A stretch of 64,000 bases of DNA from Clostridium tertium (GCF_017873245.1 NZ_JAGGJY010000004.1:62001-126000); one strand, 5' to 3'. Counted from the first letter of the stretch, positions 26,568 to 35,621 are shown. Translations and numbers: made by a program. Notes: a model not told the origin generated them from the letters alone.

Positions 26568-26906
26568 TTATTTATCAAACTTTTTCTTTATTAACTTATC
26601 AATCATTAATCTTGATAATAAAACCATAAATAAACTAAACAGCAATATAAATGTAAAAGTATTTTCACCAATTATAAATAATACTATAGCATTAATTATA
26701 AATAATCCCGTTCCTACAGATCCATAAATTTTACCTGCTAATTTATTTGAATACTCCCATGAATATTTATCATTTAATGAATACTTATGTTTATATCCTA
26801 TTTTTGTATCTGGATATTTAGTTGAACTAGTTTCATATAGTCCTCCGAAGATAAACATACCTATCGGAATTATTTCTACTATCAATAAGTAAACCCAAAA
26901 ACTCAT
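26568..26906 (-). CDS. SdpI-like small membrane protein
   Basis: 112 aa with three hydrophobic segments (~4-22, ~62-80, ~83-102) and the sequence IGYKHKYSLNDKYSWEYSNKL between the first two, which matches the G-R-T...W...N...G pattern of the SdpI/DUF immunity family. SdpI-type proteins give immunity to the SdpC toxin in B. subtilis or act as signal-responsive membrane proteins. No toxin gene nearby. RBS is weak (GGAT). Confidence 0.6.
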   Translation of the reverse strand: MSFWVYLLIVEIIPIGMFIFGGLYETSSTKYPDTKIGYKHKYSLNDKYSWEYSNKLAGKIYGSVGTGLFIINAIVLFIIGENTFTFILLFSLFMVLLSRLMIDKLIKKKFDK

Positions 26907-26975
26907 ATAATCAATCCTTATTAAACATATTTGTAATATTTATATTTTATAATAACAATAACTATATCTGCAATA

Positions 26976-27035
26976 TATATTTATAATATGTAGTTACTAT
27001 TTATTTTCACTTAGTAACTACGTATTATAAATATA
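26976..27035. repeat. 60-bp near-perfect palindrome in a divergent intergenic region
   Basis: 24-base arms (26976-26999 and 27012-27035) with a single mismatch around a 12-nt spacer; the core is GTAGTTACTA / TAGTAACTAC. It lies between the SdpI-like gene (minus) and FUSC gene (plus), so it follows neither gene and has no T-run. Operator, recombination relic or structured RNA are all possible. Confidence 0.7.
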
Positions 27036-27154
27036 ATTGCTAATCTAGTAGTACTTAAATTTTTATATAGACTTATAACCTTAAGTTACTTTTATATGCT
27101 AATCTTATATAACTTATATGCTATAATATTATAAAAAAGATTGGAGTTGATGCT

Positions 27155-27667
27155 GTGGAAAACTTTGAATTACCTCATATAGGCTCTAGAAATATTAAAA
27201 CAGCCCTTTCTGTTTTAATTTGCCTTATATTTTGGCCAAATTCTCTTTTTGCTGCAATAGCAGCTGTGATCTGTGTTCAAGACACAGTAGAAAACTCAGT
27301 TAAAATTGGCCTTAATAGATTGATAGGAACTTTACTTGGTGGTATATTAGGCGTTATATTACTTTTTACAATAAATAAATTAAACTTAACATCATTTTCA
27401 ACAATAATAACTGCTATTGGAGTGTCTTTAATAATTTATATTTGTAATTTAATTAAAAAACCTGCTGCATGTTCTATTGCTTCTATAGTATTAATTGGTA
27501 TACTTATTTCTCAAAGTTATGATAACCCATTAATATATTCTATTAGAAGAACTGTAGAAACAGCATTTGGAATAATAGTTGCTATAATTATTAACAAATA
27601 TGTTCATCCACCCAAAAATAAAAAGCAAAAAACAAATGAAAAATTAGAAAATACAAATAATAAATAA
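27155..27667 (+). CDS. FUSC/ArAE-type small membrane protein, copy 1
   Basis: 170 aa, start GTG with TTGGAG 8 nt upstream. Four hydrophobic stretches, with PHIGSRNIKTALSV at the N-terminus and AAVICVQDTVENSVKIGLNRLIGTLLGG, the signature of the aromatic-acid-exporter/FUSC membrane half (ArAE_1). It lacks the large cytosolic domain of full exporters. Tandem paralog of the next gene, 39 bp away, so they probably act as a hetero-oligomer. Substrate unknown. Confidence 0.8.
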   Translation: MENFELPHIGSRNIKTALSVLICLIFWPNSLFAAIAAVICVQDTVENSVKIGLNRLIGTLLGGILGVILLFTINKLNLTSFSTIITAIGVSLIIYICNLIKKPAACSIASIVLIGILISQSYDNPLIYSIRRTVETAFGIIVAIIINKYVHPPKNKKQKTNEKLENTNNK

Positions 27668-27706
27668 AAATAAATTTACTTACAAAAGATTAAGGGAGAA
27701 AATAAT

Positions 27707-28198
27707 ATGAATCTTACACTTCCTAAGGTTGGACTTAGGACTATAAAAACCGCCGTTTCAGTATTTCTATGCTTATTACTATTTCCTAACGAGCCATTCT
27801 TTGCATGTTTAACTGCTGTTATCTGTGTTCAAGATACAGTTGCAAGCTCAGTTAAAATGGCTATAAATAGAGGGCTTGGGACAATAGTCGGGGCAATTAT
27901 AGGACTATTATTTTTAATTATTTGCAGATATTTTAAATTTAATATCCAATCTATAGCTCTAAGTAAAATATTAATTTATATAGCTATATCTATAGGTATA
28001 ATAGTAGTTATCTATTCTTGTAACTTACTAAAAAAGCCTGGTGCAATTAATGTATCTTGTATTGCATTTCTTGGCGTAACTACTATTCATGCTTTTACAG
28101 ACCCATTCTATTATGCAACTAATAGAATAATAGAAACTCTTTTTGGAATTTTAATAGCTTTACTTATTAATAAATTTATTTTACCACCTAAAGAGTAA
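27707..28198 (+). CDS. FUSC/ArAE-type small membrane protein, copy 2
   Basis: 163 aa, paralog of the gene before it: LPKVGLRTIKTAVSV and AVICVQDTVASSVKMAINRGLGT align with the same segments of copy 1. Four predicted membrane spans, charged C-terminus ending in FILPPKE. SD AAGGGAG. Operon with copy 1; the convergent gene downstream is separated by a long hairpin. Confidence 0.8.
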   Translation: MNLTLPKVGLRTIKTAVSVFLCLLLFPNEPFFACLTAVICVQDTVASSVKMAINRGLGTIVGAIIGLLFLIICRYFKFNIQSIALSKILIYIAISIGIIVVIYSCNLLKKPGAINVSCIAFLGVTTIHAFTDPFYYATNRIIETLFGILIALLINKFILPPKE

Positions 28199-28211
28199 CT
28201 TATTAGTAATG

Positions 28212-28283
28212 TAAATGGACATATTAAGTTTACCTATCCTTTCCTTCAAGATAGGCTTAGATAAACTTAACTATGTCCATTTA
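28212..28283. repeat. Long interrupted hairpin between convergent genes, GGACATA termini
   Basis: Stem segments TAAATGGACATA / TATGTCCATTTA, TTAAGTTTA / TAAACTTAA and CCTATC / GATAGG stack in order (27 bp). Neither strand has a U-tract. The end sequence TAAATGGACATAT is shared with the hairpin at 42281-42344. Confidence 0.7.
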
Positions 28284-28287
28284 GCAA

Positions 28288-30054
28288 CTATATTTCTCTT
28301 GTTTGAACCTTTAAAAATTCTATTTCTTCATCATTCAAATAAGGACTTAACTTTTCAAATACAATCTTATGATAGTTATTTAACCAATCTCTTTCTTCAT
28401 TTGTAAGCATTTCTATAACTACTCCATTTAAGTCTATTGGACAATATGATATTGTCTTGAATTTATAAAACTCCCCAAACTCTTCCGAATTTATGTCTTT
28501 TACAACTAAAAGAGTATTTTCTATTCTTATACCATGCTTTCCTTCCTTATATACACCCGGCTCATTAGTTATTATCATACCTGGCTTTAATACTGTTGAA
28601 TTTCCCTCTGGTCTTATTCCTTGTGGTCCTTCATGAACATTTAAGAAATATCCAACACCATGACCAGTTCCACATTTATAATCTATTCCATAATTCCATA
28701 AAGGCCTTCTAGCTAATATATCTAAATTAACTCCTGTAGTACCCTTTAAGAATTTTGCTGTTGATAAAGCTATGTGCCCCTTTAATACAAGAGTAAAATC
28801 TCGCTTTTCCTCTTCAGTAATATTACCCAAAATAAAAGTCCTTGTTATATCCGTTGTTCCATCAAGATATTGTCCACCAGAATCTACAAGAAACATTCCT
28901 TCTTGTTTTATCTCATAGTCAGTTGCTTCTGTTGCTGAATAATGCATCATGGCTGCATGTTCTTTATATCCTGCTATAGTTCCAAAACTATCTCCCTTAT
29001 AATTTTCACCCTTAGATCTAAATTCAGTTAACTTTTTACTTGCTGATATTTCAGTTATTTTTTCTTTTCCTAGATTATCTTTTAACCACTTTATAAATTT
29101 AACCATAGCAACGCCATCTCTAACCTGAGATTTTTCTGTATTTGCTATTTCAACTTCATTTTTTATAGCTTTTAATTTTGTAGTAATATTCATCTCATTT
29201 ATTACTTTTACATCACTACTCAAACATGAGTATATCTTAGCATTTAATTTATTTGGATCTATTATAGTTCTATCCTCTATTAATTTTACATGTTCTTCTA
29301 TTTCATCATATTCATATATTTCAAAGCCTTCATTTTTTAACTTTTCTTTTGTATTATCATCTATCTTAGCATTATTTATATATAAATTTGCATAATTTTC
29401 ATTGATAAGAACATAAGAAAGTGCAACTGGATTAAATTTAACATCATTTCCTCTTATATTACAAAGCCATGCTATATCATCTAAAGAAGATATTATATAA
29501 TTTTTAGCATCTTTTTCTTTCATATGTTTTCTAACTTCTTGTAATTTCTCAGAAGCATATTTGCCAGAATAAGCTTCCCCATGTAAAAAGATTTTACTTT
29601 TAGGTAATTCAGGCCTTGCTTCCCAAATATTCTTTAATAAATCATTATCCATATTAATGCTAAAATTATTTTCTTTAGATATATCTAAAAATCCCTTGTA
29701 TTGATTAACTGAAAATAATCTTCCATCAAATCCTAAGGTTTTTTTAGATTTAATATTTTTCTTTATCCACTCTTCAATAGTTGGATATCCTGGCGTTCTC
29801 ATTTTCATAAGTGAAATTCCACTTCCATTAAGCTCTCTTTCAGCCTGAATGAAATATCTACCATCAGTCCATAAAAATGCCTCTTTTAAACCAACCAAAA
29901 GTACTCCTGCTGATCCTGTAAAACCTGATATAAATTCTCTTCCCTTAAAATGCTCCGCAACATATTCACTTTGATGTGAATCGCTACTTGGAATGATATA
30001 ATAATCTATGTTTTCTTTTTCCATAGCTTCTCTGAGTTTTTCTAAATTATTCAT
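28288..30054 (-). CDS. Aminopeptidase P (M24B, three-domain type)
   Basis: Removes N-terminal residues before proline; cytosolic dimetal enzyme. I start it at the ATG at 30054 (MNNLEKLREAM) since GGGGG lies 7 nt upstream and the 25 extra codons in the longest frame have no SD. ~588 aa, similar to eukaryotic-type XPNPEP1, with two creatinase-like N-domains and the C-terminal pita-bread fold. Metal residues: DSGGQYLDGTTD (two Asp), GTGHGVG (His), NEPGVY (Glu) and IRIENTLL (Glu). A second, shorter M24 paralog lies at 32946. Confidence 0.93.
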   Translation of the reverse strand: MNNLEKLREAMEKENIDYYIIPSSDSHQSEYVAEHFKGREFISGFTGSAGVLLVGLKEAFLWTDGRYFIQAERELNGSGISLMKMRTPGYPTIEEWIKKNIKSKKTLGFDGRLFSVNQYKGFLDISKENNFSINMDNDLLKNIWEARPELPKSKIFLHGEAYSGKYASEKLQEVRKHMKEKDAKNYIISSLDDIAWLCNIRGNDVKFNPVALSYVLINENYANLYINNAKIDDNTKEKLKNEGFEIYEYDEIEEHVKLIEDRTIIDPNKLNAKIYSCLSSDVKVINEMNITTKLKAIKNEVEIANTEKSQVRDGVAMVKFIKWLKDNLGKEKITEISASKKLTEFRSKGENYKGDSFGTIAGYKEHAAMMHYSATEATDYEIKQEGMFLVDSGGQYLDGTTDITRTFILGNITEEEKRDFTLVLKGHIALSTAKFLKGTTGVNLDILARRPLWNYGIDYKCGTGHGVGYFLNVHEGPQGIRPEGNSTVLKPGMIITNEPGVYKEGKHGIRIENTLLVVKDINSEEFGEFYKFKTISYCPIDLNGVVIEMLTNEERDWLNNYHKIVFEKLSPYLNDEEIEFLKVQTREI

Positions 30055-30242
30055 ATTTGCCCCCTTAATCAACTTAAGATCTGTTAAGTTATATATTTTT
30101 ATAAATAATATTATAGCCATATATTTCATGATAATCTATATATTCATTTAATTCTAAATATATTGTATTTTCTGAAAACTTATTGATTTAATTAAATTTT
30201 TTTTATATAATCTATGTATTGCATAAAAAGGGGGAGACTTAT

Positions 30243-30698
30243 ATGGGAAATGTATCTAAATTTAAAGACTTTTTAGTAGAAGCTAAGAGAAATACTTATG
30301 CTTCAAAAGCTAAGAAAGAAGAATCTTCTAGACCAAACTCAAAAGACTACGCTTATAAAAAATATAATTATTATTACCTTGATAGTCATGTTGGAGATAA
30401 GGAGTTCATAGGCGAGGAATTAGTTTGGCACAACGAAAAGGTCTGCTGGGGTATGAATTACAAGGGACAAGTTCTTATTAATGAAACACCTTCTGGGTTT
30501 AATAAGTTTTTAAGAAGCGCTTTAAAAAACGTATCAGAAGATTCTCCATTTAGAGGTCCAAAATACTTTAAAAATGAAGACTTTATTTATGAATGTACTT
30601 GGGATGGAGATTTATCTTCATTTAATGGAGTTGAATCAATATCTTATAATGGAAATGAAATATTTAAGCTTTATTTTCATGGTGGAAGTCTTAAATAA
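30243..30698 (+). CDS. DUF5680-like protein
   Basis: About 151 aa, start ATG at 30243 (MGNVSKFKDFLVEAKRNTYA) with GGGGGAG 6 nt upstream; the TTG start eight codons earlier would place the SD inside the gene. Conserved-looking segments YYYLDSHVGDKEFIGEELVW, VCWGMNYKGQ and YECTWDGDLSSFNG suggest a small soluble ligand-binding or XRE-associated DUF5680 fold. Biochemical role unknown. Divergent from the aminopeptidase P gene. Confidence 0.7.
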   Translation: MGNVSKFKDFLVEAKRNTYASKAKKEESSRPNSKDYAYKKYNYYYLDSHVGDKEFIGEELVWHNEKVCWGMNYKGQVLINETPSGFNKFLRSALKNVSEDSPFRGPKYFKNEDFIYECTWDGDLSSFNGVESISYNGNEIFKLYFHGGSLK

Positions 30699-30713
30699 AT
30701 ATTTTCAAATTAA

Positions 30714-30752
30714 AATGAAGCTCTACAAGCAGATATCTTGTAGAGCTTCATT
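30714..30752. terminator. Bidirectional terminator
   Basis: Fifteen-base stem AATGAAGCTCTACAA / TTGTAGAGCTTCATT with a short loop, between DUF5680 (plus) and the NhaC transporter (minus). Confidence 0.9.
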
Positions 30753-30835
30753 TATTATATATTTAATAATATCAACTTTGCCTATATCTTAGCTGCGTCC
30801 TAGTTCATTAATCTTCTAAATCAATTTATAATTTT

Positions 30836-32563
30836 CTATTTTGCTTCTTCAACCTTTTTACCTAGTATTTGTACTCCTAAGAACACTGCTATTATAGATA
30901 TTGGAAGCACTATATACCATTGCAATCCAAAACCTGCTGGTATATATCCAAATAAAATTGTTATAGCTGCTATAAATAAAGCATACCACATTTGAGTATT
31001 TACGTGAGCTATATGGTTACATCCTGCCCCCATTGATGAAAGAATTGTAGTGTCTGATATCGGTGAGCAATGATCACCAAAGATAGCTCCAGTTAATACT
31101 GCACTTGTACTAACAATTACATAACTCATATCTGGGTTCATCGAATATGCTAATGGTATTGCAAGCGGCATCAATATTCCCATAGTTCCATATGCAGTTC
31201 CTGTTGCAAATGAAATAATAGCACCTAGTATAAATATAAGGCTTGGAAGTAAGAAGTTAGGTAATGATCCTGAAAGTAATGAAACTAAATATTTTGCTGT
31301 TCCTAGATCTTTTATTACAGAACTTAGTGACCAAGCTAGTAATAATATTACACCTGTTATTAATAAAGGTTTCATACCATCTATCCATGTATCTATTGCT
31401 TCTGAAACTGTAAATATTTTTTTAGCTACTCCCATTATTATTGACACTATACTTGCTACTAATGCTGATTGGAACAAAGCAACTGATGCATCTGATGCAC
31501 TAAAAGCTTCTTGTATTGCTTTAAATGATAATGGTGAATTAGTCATTATTCCTTGAAGGGCAACGTCCTCTCCCCCCATTATTGCGGAATAACCACTAAA
31601 ATAGAAACAAAGTAATGCGGTTATAACTAGCACACCTATTGGAATTATCGCATTCCATATACTTAGCTTTATCCCTTCCTTTGGTTCAAGCTCATCATGA
31701 TCCATATTAGAATCTGATGCAACTTCCTCTTCTTCAAAACTTAAGCCTCTTCTTCTTGCTTCTACTTCTGCCCTATACATAGGACCAAATTCCTTTAATA
31801 ATATTGAAGTAATAAATACAAAAACTAATATTAGTATATTATAGAATCTATAAGGTATTGTTTGTAAAAATACTCCAAAAGCATCAACCTCTTGACCTAT
31901 TCCATTAATAAAAGCATCATTTATTAAGCCAACTTCTAATCCTATCCATGTAGATACAATAGCTAATCCAGCAATCGGAGCTGCTGTTGCATCTATAATA
32001 AATGCTAATCTTTCTCTTGATATCTTCATTTTATCTGCTACAGGCTTCATAATAGGACCTACTATTAATGAATTAGCATAATCATCAAAAAACACAGCTA
32101 ATCCTAATAAAAGAGTAACAACTTGAGTACTTTTTGCAGTCTTAGCCTTTCTTGCTAGGGCTTCCGCAACTGCCTTAGCTCCTCCCATTTTAGCAACTAA
32201 ATGTATAACTCCACCTATAACTAATACTTGAAGAATTATACCAGCATTCCACGGATCAGCTAATGAGTTTAAGATCCTGGATACAAAATCTAAAAATGAC
32301 TGTACGATAGCACTTAAAAATGAATTATCTACTAGCTGTACTAAGAAAGTTCCTGATAATGTTCCAATAAATAAAGATATAATTACGTTCTTTGTTAAAA
32401 AAGCTAATACTATTGCTACAACAGGTGGTATTAAAGTTAGTAACCCATAATGGTTTGCATTAGATGTAGCTGTATCTACCTCTGCAGCAAAAACTATTGA
32501 TGTTGATAGTAAAGTCATCATAATAGTCATTAATAATACTTTAAGACTTTTTTTATTATTCAT
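30836..32563 (-). CDS. NhaC-family transporter, probable lysine transporter (LysW-like)
   Basis: 575 aa with about 12 membrane helices: a signal-like first helix (~7-26), then GLLTLIPPVVAIVLAFLTKNVI and typical NhaC features FDDYANSLIVGPIMKP, IDATAAPIAGLAIVSTWIG and the C-terminal GDHCSPISDTTILSS. Family members exchange Na+ or H+ with substrate. A lysine riboswitch ends immediately upstream, so lysine is the likely substrate; comparative work named such clostridial genes LysW. RBS AAGGGGGAG. Direction (uptake versus export) cannot be read from sequence. Confidence 0.88.
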   Translation of the reverse strand: MNNKKSLKVLLMTIMMTLLSTSIVFAAEVDTATSNANHYGLLTLIPPVVAIVLAFLTKNVIISLFIGTLSGTFLVQLVDNSFLSAIVQSFLDFVSRILNSLADPWNAGIILQVLVIGGVIHLVAKMGGAKAVAEALARKAKTAKSTQVVTLLLGLAVFFDDYANSLIVGPIMKPVADKMKISRERLAFIIDATAAPIAGLAIVSTWIGLEVGLINDAFINGIGQEVDAFGVFLQTIPYRFYNILILVFVFITSILLKEFGPMYRAEVEARRRGLSFEEEEVASDSNMDHDELEPKEGIKLSIWNAIIPIGVLVITALLCFYFSGYSAIMGGEDVALQGIMTNSPLSFKAIQEAFSASDASVALFQSALVASIVSIIMGVAKKIFTVSEAIDTWIDGMKPLLITGVILLLAWSLSSVIKDLGTAKYLVSLLSGSLPNFLLPSLIFILGAIISFATGTAYGTMGILMPLAIPLAYSMNPDMSYVIVSTSAVLTGAIFGDHCSPISDTTILSSMGAGCNHIAHVNTQMWYALFIAAITILFGYIPAGFGLQWYIVLPISIIAVFLGVQILGKKVEEAK

Positions 32564-32616
32564 ATTTACTCCCCCTTAATATAGTGTTGTAAATAATTAA
32601 AGGGCAGAAATTAAAA

Positions 32617-32862
32617 AGAGCCTTGAGTTTTCACTCAAGGCTATAAATATACTCTAAACTATAATAGAAAAAAGTAACATTCCTCAAGCGATAGCTCACC
32701 ACAAAATAAGTTTGTGACAGTGTTACATATATTTTATGCAACCCCAGCCATATGATTTTAAAGCATCAATCATACGCTTCGGCGATATTTCCTTTCCTAT
32801 TAAATCACTGTGCTTACCTCATTAATAGTACTCTTAAGTATCGCGCCTCTACCCTTGTCGTT
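32617..32862 (-). promoter_or_regulatory. Lysine riboswitch (L box) with terminator
   Basis: Minus-strand landmarks in order: GGTAGAGGCGCG, AAGAGTA, GAGGTAAGC, GGAAAGGAAATATCGCCGAAG, GGCTGGGGTTGCATAAA, TGTAACACTGTCACA, GTGGTGAGCTATCGC. These are the conserved core of the L-box aptamer. Downstream the terminator stem GAGCCTTGAGT / ACTCAAGGCTC and a T-run (32617-32642) end just before the NhaC gene. Lysine binding should stop transcription. It fills the 382-bp gap 32564-32945. Confidence 0.93.
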
Positions 32863-32945
32863 ATTCACATTTAATTTATACTAATATTATATAATTATCA
32901 ACTTACTAAATCAACCATAATTATTAGTCCTAATTTTTAATAATC

Positions 32946-34178
32946 CTATTTATCTGCCATAAAAGCTTCTATTTCCTCTACTGTTTTAATCATTTCTTTT
33001 GTTAACACTTCATTTCCATCTTCAGTAATTAAAACATCATCTTCTATTCTTATACCAATACCTTCATTTTCGATGTATATTCCTGGTTCAACAGTATATA
33101 TCATTCCAGTCTCAAATGTAACATCTCTATTTTCTAACTCTATGTCATGGGTATCCATTCCTAAACTATGACCTATACTATGATAATAGAATTTTGATAC
33201 ATCATCTTTTTCTGTCATTAATCCAAGTGAAATACATTCTTCTGAAATCCAATCCTTTGCCTTTTTATTTAAATCAACAAACTTAACTCCTGGCTTCATT
33301 TCTTTAATAACTTTTTCATTTACTCTAAGAACAGCATTATACACTTCTTTTTGCCTTTCAGTAAACTTACCGTTGATAGGAAATGTTCTTGATATATCTC
33401 CATTATAATATTTATATTGAGCACCCAAATCAAATAATATTAAATCTCCATCCTTTAATTCTGAGTCATTAGTTACATAATGTAGCACTGTAGCATTTTT
33501 TCCAGCTGCTGCAATAGTTTTAAAAGCAAAATCCTTTACTCCATTTTTCTTGCAGATTAAATCAAAATATGCTTCTAGTTCATATTCCTTAATCCCAGAC
33601 TTAGAATTTCTCATTAATTCTTTTACGCCTTCTATTGTGATATCTATTGCTTTTCTTATTCTGCTGACTTCTTCATCAGTTTTAATAAGCCTTAGATTTC
33701 CTATAAGCTTAAAAGCATTTTTAATATTTATATTATAATATTTATGTTTAATTTCATTTACATACTTATATGATGTATTTCCAGCCTCTAGGTCAAGATA
33801 TATATTTATCTCTTCTTTGTTAAGAACTACTTTTTCTATAAAATTATTAAATTCTCCAAGGTATTTAACATCTTCAATCATACAAATTTGAGAGACTTCT
33901 TCTTTTCTAATAGTCTTACCTTCCCATTTTTCTGCAATAGGATCAACTTCTTTTATAAACAAATATTCATTTGTTTTACCATTAATCTTAGATAAGACTA
34001 AAATATGATTTTCTTCATCAATACCAGTTAAATAATAAAAATTTCTATTTGGTGTAAAAGGATATTTTTCATCTGCAGTTTTCTTTGGAGCCTTTCCTGC
34101 AAATAAAATCAGTAAAGAATTATCATCAATACTCTCTAATACCTTACTTCTATTATTCTTATAGAATTCCTTATTCAT
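32946..34178 (-). CDS. pepP: Xaa-Pro aminopeptidase (M24, two-domain type)
   Basis: 410 aa. N-terminal creatinase-like domain (~1-170) and C-terminal catalytic domain with metal ligands LFDLGAQYKYYNGDISRTF (two Asp), HSIGHSLGMDTHD (His), VEPGIY (Glu) and IRIEDDVLI (Glu). Typical bacterial PepP, shorter than the 588-aa paralog at 28288. SD AAGAGG. pheB lies 18 bp upstream on the same strand. Confidence 0.93.
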   Translation of the reverse strand: MNKEFYKNNRSKVLESIDDNSLLILFAGKAPKKTADEKYPFTPNRNFYYLTGIDEENHILVLSKINGKTNEYLFIKEVDPIAEKWEGKTIRKEEVSQICMIEDVKYLGEFNNFIEKVVLNKEEINIYLDLEAGNTSYKYVNEIKHKYYNINIKNAFKLIGNLRLIKTDEEVSRIRKAIDITIEGVKELMRNSKSGIKEYELEAYFDLICKKNGVKDFAFKTIAAAGKNATVLHYVTNDSELKDGDLILFDLGAQYKYYNGDISRTFPINGKFTERQKEVYNAVLRVNEKVIKEMKPGVKFVDLNKKAKDWISEECISLGLMTEKDDVSKFYYHSIGHSLGMDTHDIELENRDVTFETGMIYTVEPGIYIENEGIGIRIEDDVLITEDGNEVLTKEMIKTVEEIEAFMADK

Positions 34179-34196
34179 AAATTCACTTCCTCTTTT

Positions 34197-34637
34197 TTAT
34201 TCCATAGCTAACACTTTAACACTAACAACATTAGGTAATGCCCTTAAAGTATTAACTAAGTGTTTTAAATCCTTTTTCATATTAGATATATCCAACGTTA
34301 TGGTTACATTTGCAGCCATATTTATAGGTATATCTTGATTTATTGTTAATATATTTCCCTTATTAAAAGCAATACAATCTAAAACTTTAGATAAAGTTCC
34401 AGTTTCATGAGATAATAGTACAACTAAGGTTATCTTTTTACTATTTATCCCCTCTGACATAGGAAAAACATAATCCTTATATTTATAAAATGTACTTCTA
34501 CTTATTCCTGTTTGCTTTACAGCTTCACTTATGTCTTTTGCTCTTCCCGTAAAAAGACTTTCTTTAACTTCTAAAACCTTTTTAAAAACTTCCGGTAGAA
34601 CTTTACTACTAATAATATAAAACTTTTCTGAAGCCAT
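34197..34637 (-). CDS. pheB: ACT domain protein, PheB type (UPF0735)
   Basis: 146 aa: N-terminal helix-turn-helix-like part (TGRAKDISEAVKQTGISRSTFYKYKDYVFP) and a C-terminal ACT domain (~70-146, KITLVVLLSHETGTLSKVLD...). ACT domains bind amino acids, and PheB is linked to phenylalanine metabolism regulation in Bacillus, but its exact role is unclear. Starts at ATG after GCAGGTGATG. Operon with pepP. Confidence 0.9.
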   Translation of the reverse strand: MASEKFYIISSKVLPEVFKKVLEVKESLFTGRAKDISEAVKQTGISRSTFYKYKDYVFPMSEGINSKKITLVVLLSHETGTLSKVLDCIAFNKGNILTINQDIPINMAANVTITLDISNMKKDLKHLVNTLRALPNVVSVKVLAME

Positions 34638-34662
34638 AACATCACCTGCCCCTATATGAAAA

Positions 34663-34703
34663 TTAAATAAGCTATATAATTAATAATTATATAGCTTATT
34701 TAA
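34663..34703 (-). terminator. Long AT-rich hairpin, probable terminator of the 70-aa gene
   Basis: Twenty-base perfect arms (34663-34682 / 34684-34703), containing AAATAAGCTATATAATTA, with TTTAATTTTC on the minus side. It sits between the 70-aa membrane protein and pheB. Confidence 0.55.
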
Positions 34704-34745
34704 AAGAAAATACATATTATTCGTAATGTTTATTTTTTATTATAT

Positions 34746-34958
34746 TTATATATGAATCTTATTTGACTTCTTAACTCTTTCTATAAAAGTTTTTATTAGC
34801 GAAACCAAAATAGATATAACTCCTCCTAATGCAAAGCAAAGCTGTATGTTTCCAACAAATAAACCAACTAATACTCCAATTCCTACTCCATATGCTAAAA
34901 ATATAGCTAAGACTTTTATTTCTTCATCTGACAAAAATAATCTGTCATTCCACTCCAT
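34746..34958 (-). CDS. Small two-helix membrane protein, function unknown
   Basis: 70 aa with two hydrophobic segments (IKVLAIFLAYGVGIGVLVGLF and LCFALGGVISILVSLI) and charged ends. SD GGAGGG lies a longish 13 nt upstream. No family recognised. Located between pheB and spmB. Confidence 0.6.
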   Translation of the reverse strand: MEWNDRLFLSDEEIKVLAIFLAYGVGIGVLVGLFVGNIQLCFALGGVISILVSLIKTFIERVKKSNKIHI

Positions 34959-35080
34959 CTCTTATCCACTTCCCTCCTTTATTTCTATAAATTTATTATA
35001 GAATATTTTTTACATTAACTAGTTACAAAATTATTACGTATTGTTTAAAAATTATTAATTATTCTGTATATTTTCCCAAA

Positions 35081-35605
35081 TTATAATAAAAGCCTAATTA
35101 CTAAAAAAACTGCAGCTATTATTGCAGTTATATCAGCTAGTATTGCTGCCCATAATGTGTGCCTAATTTTCTTAATTTGTACAGCTCCAAAATAAACTGT
35201 TATTGTATAAAATATAGTTTCTGTTGTTCCCATAATTACTGAAGATATTAATCCTATAGTAGTGTCTGGTCCATATGTCTTTAAGATATCTGTTAAAATC
35301 CCAACAGCACCACTACCCGATAATGGTTTAACTAATACTAATGGAATAACTTCTTTTGGTAGACCAATTAATCCACCTATTGGAGCTATCATATTATTTA
35401 ATATATCTAATAACTTTGCCTCTCTAAATATGTTTACAGCTATAATCATAGCTAATAAGTATGGAAATATGTTTAAACAAACTTTTAGTCCATCCTTTGC
35501 ACCTTCTATAAACCATTCATAAACCTTTCGTCCCTTAAACATTCCATAAGTAATAATTATTATAACTATTATAGGAATTATGCTTTTCGTTAAATATTGA
35601 AACAT
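35081..35605 (-). CDS. spmB: Spore maturation protein B
   Basis: 174-aa nucleoside-transporter-gate-like membrane protein involved in spore core dehydration. Typical motifs are LKVCLNIFPYLLAMIIAVNIFR, KPLSGSGAVGIL and GTTETIFYTITVYFG. SD AAGGGGGAG. It starts 16 bp after spmA, the universal spmAB operon. Confidence 0.95.
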   Translation of the reverse strand: MFQYLTKSIIPIIVIIIITYGMFKGRKVYEWFIEGAKDGLKVCLNIFPYLLAMIIAVNIFREAKLLDILNNMIAPIGGLIGLPKEVIPLVLVKPLSGSGAVGILTDILKTYGPDTTIGLISSVIMGTTETIFYTITVYFGAVQIKKIRHTLWAAILADITAIIAAVFLVIRLLL

Positions 35606-35621
35606 CTGAAGACTCCCCCTT

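Noticed and set aside
30219-30242. TTG start for the DUF5680-like gene
   Set aside because: It would place the GGGGGAG ribosome site inside the gene; the ATG at 30243 has ideal spacing.
32581-32945. T-box for the NhaC transporter
   Set aside because: The landmarks GCCGAAG, GGCTGGG and GTGGTGAGCTATCGC are those of a lysine riboswitch, and no T-box TGG core precedes the terminator.
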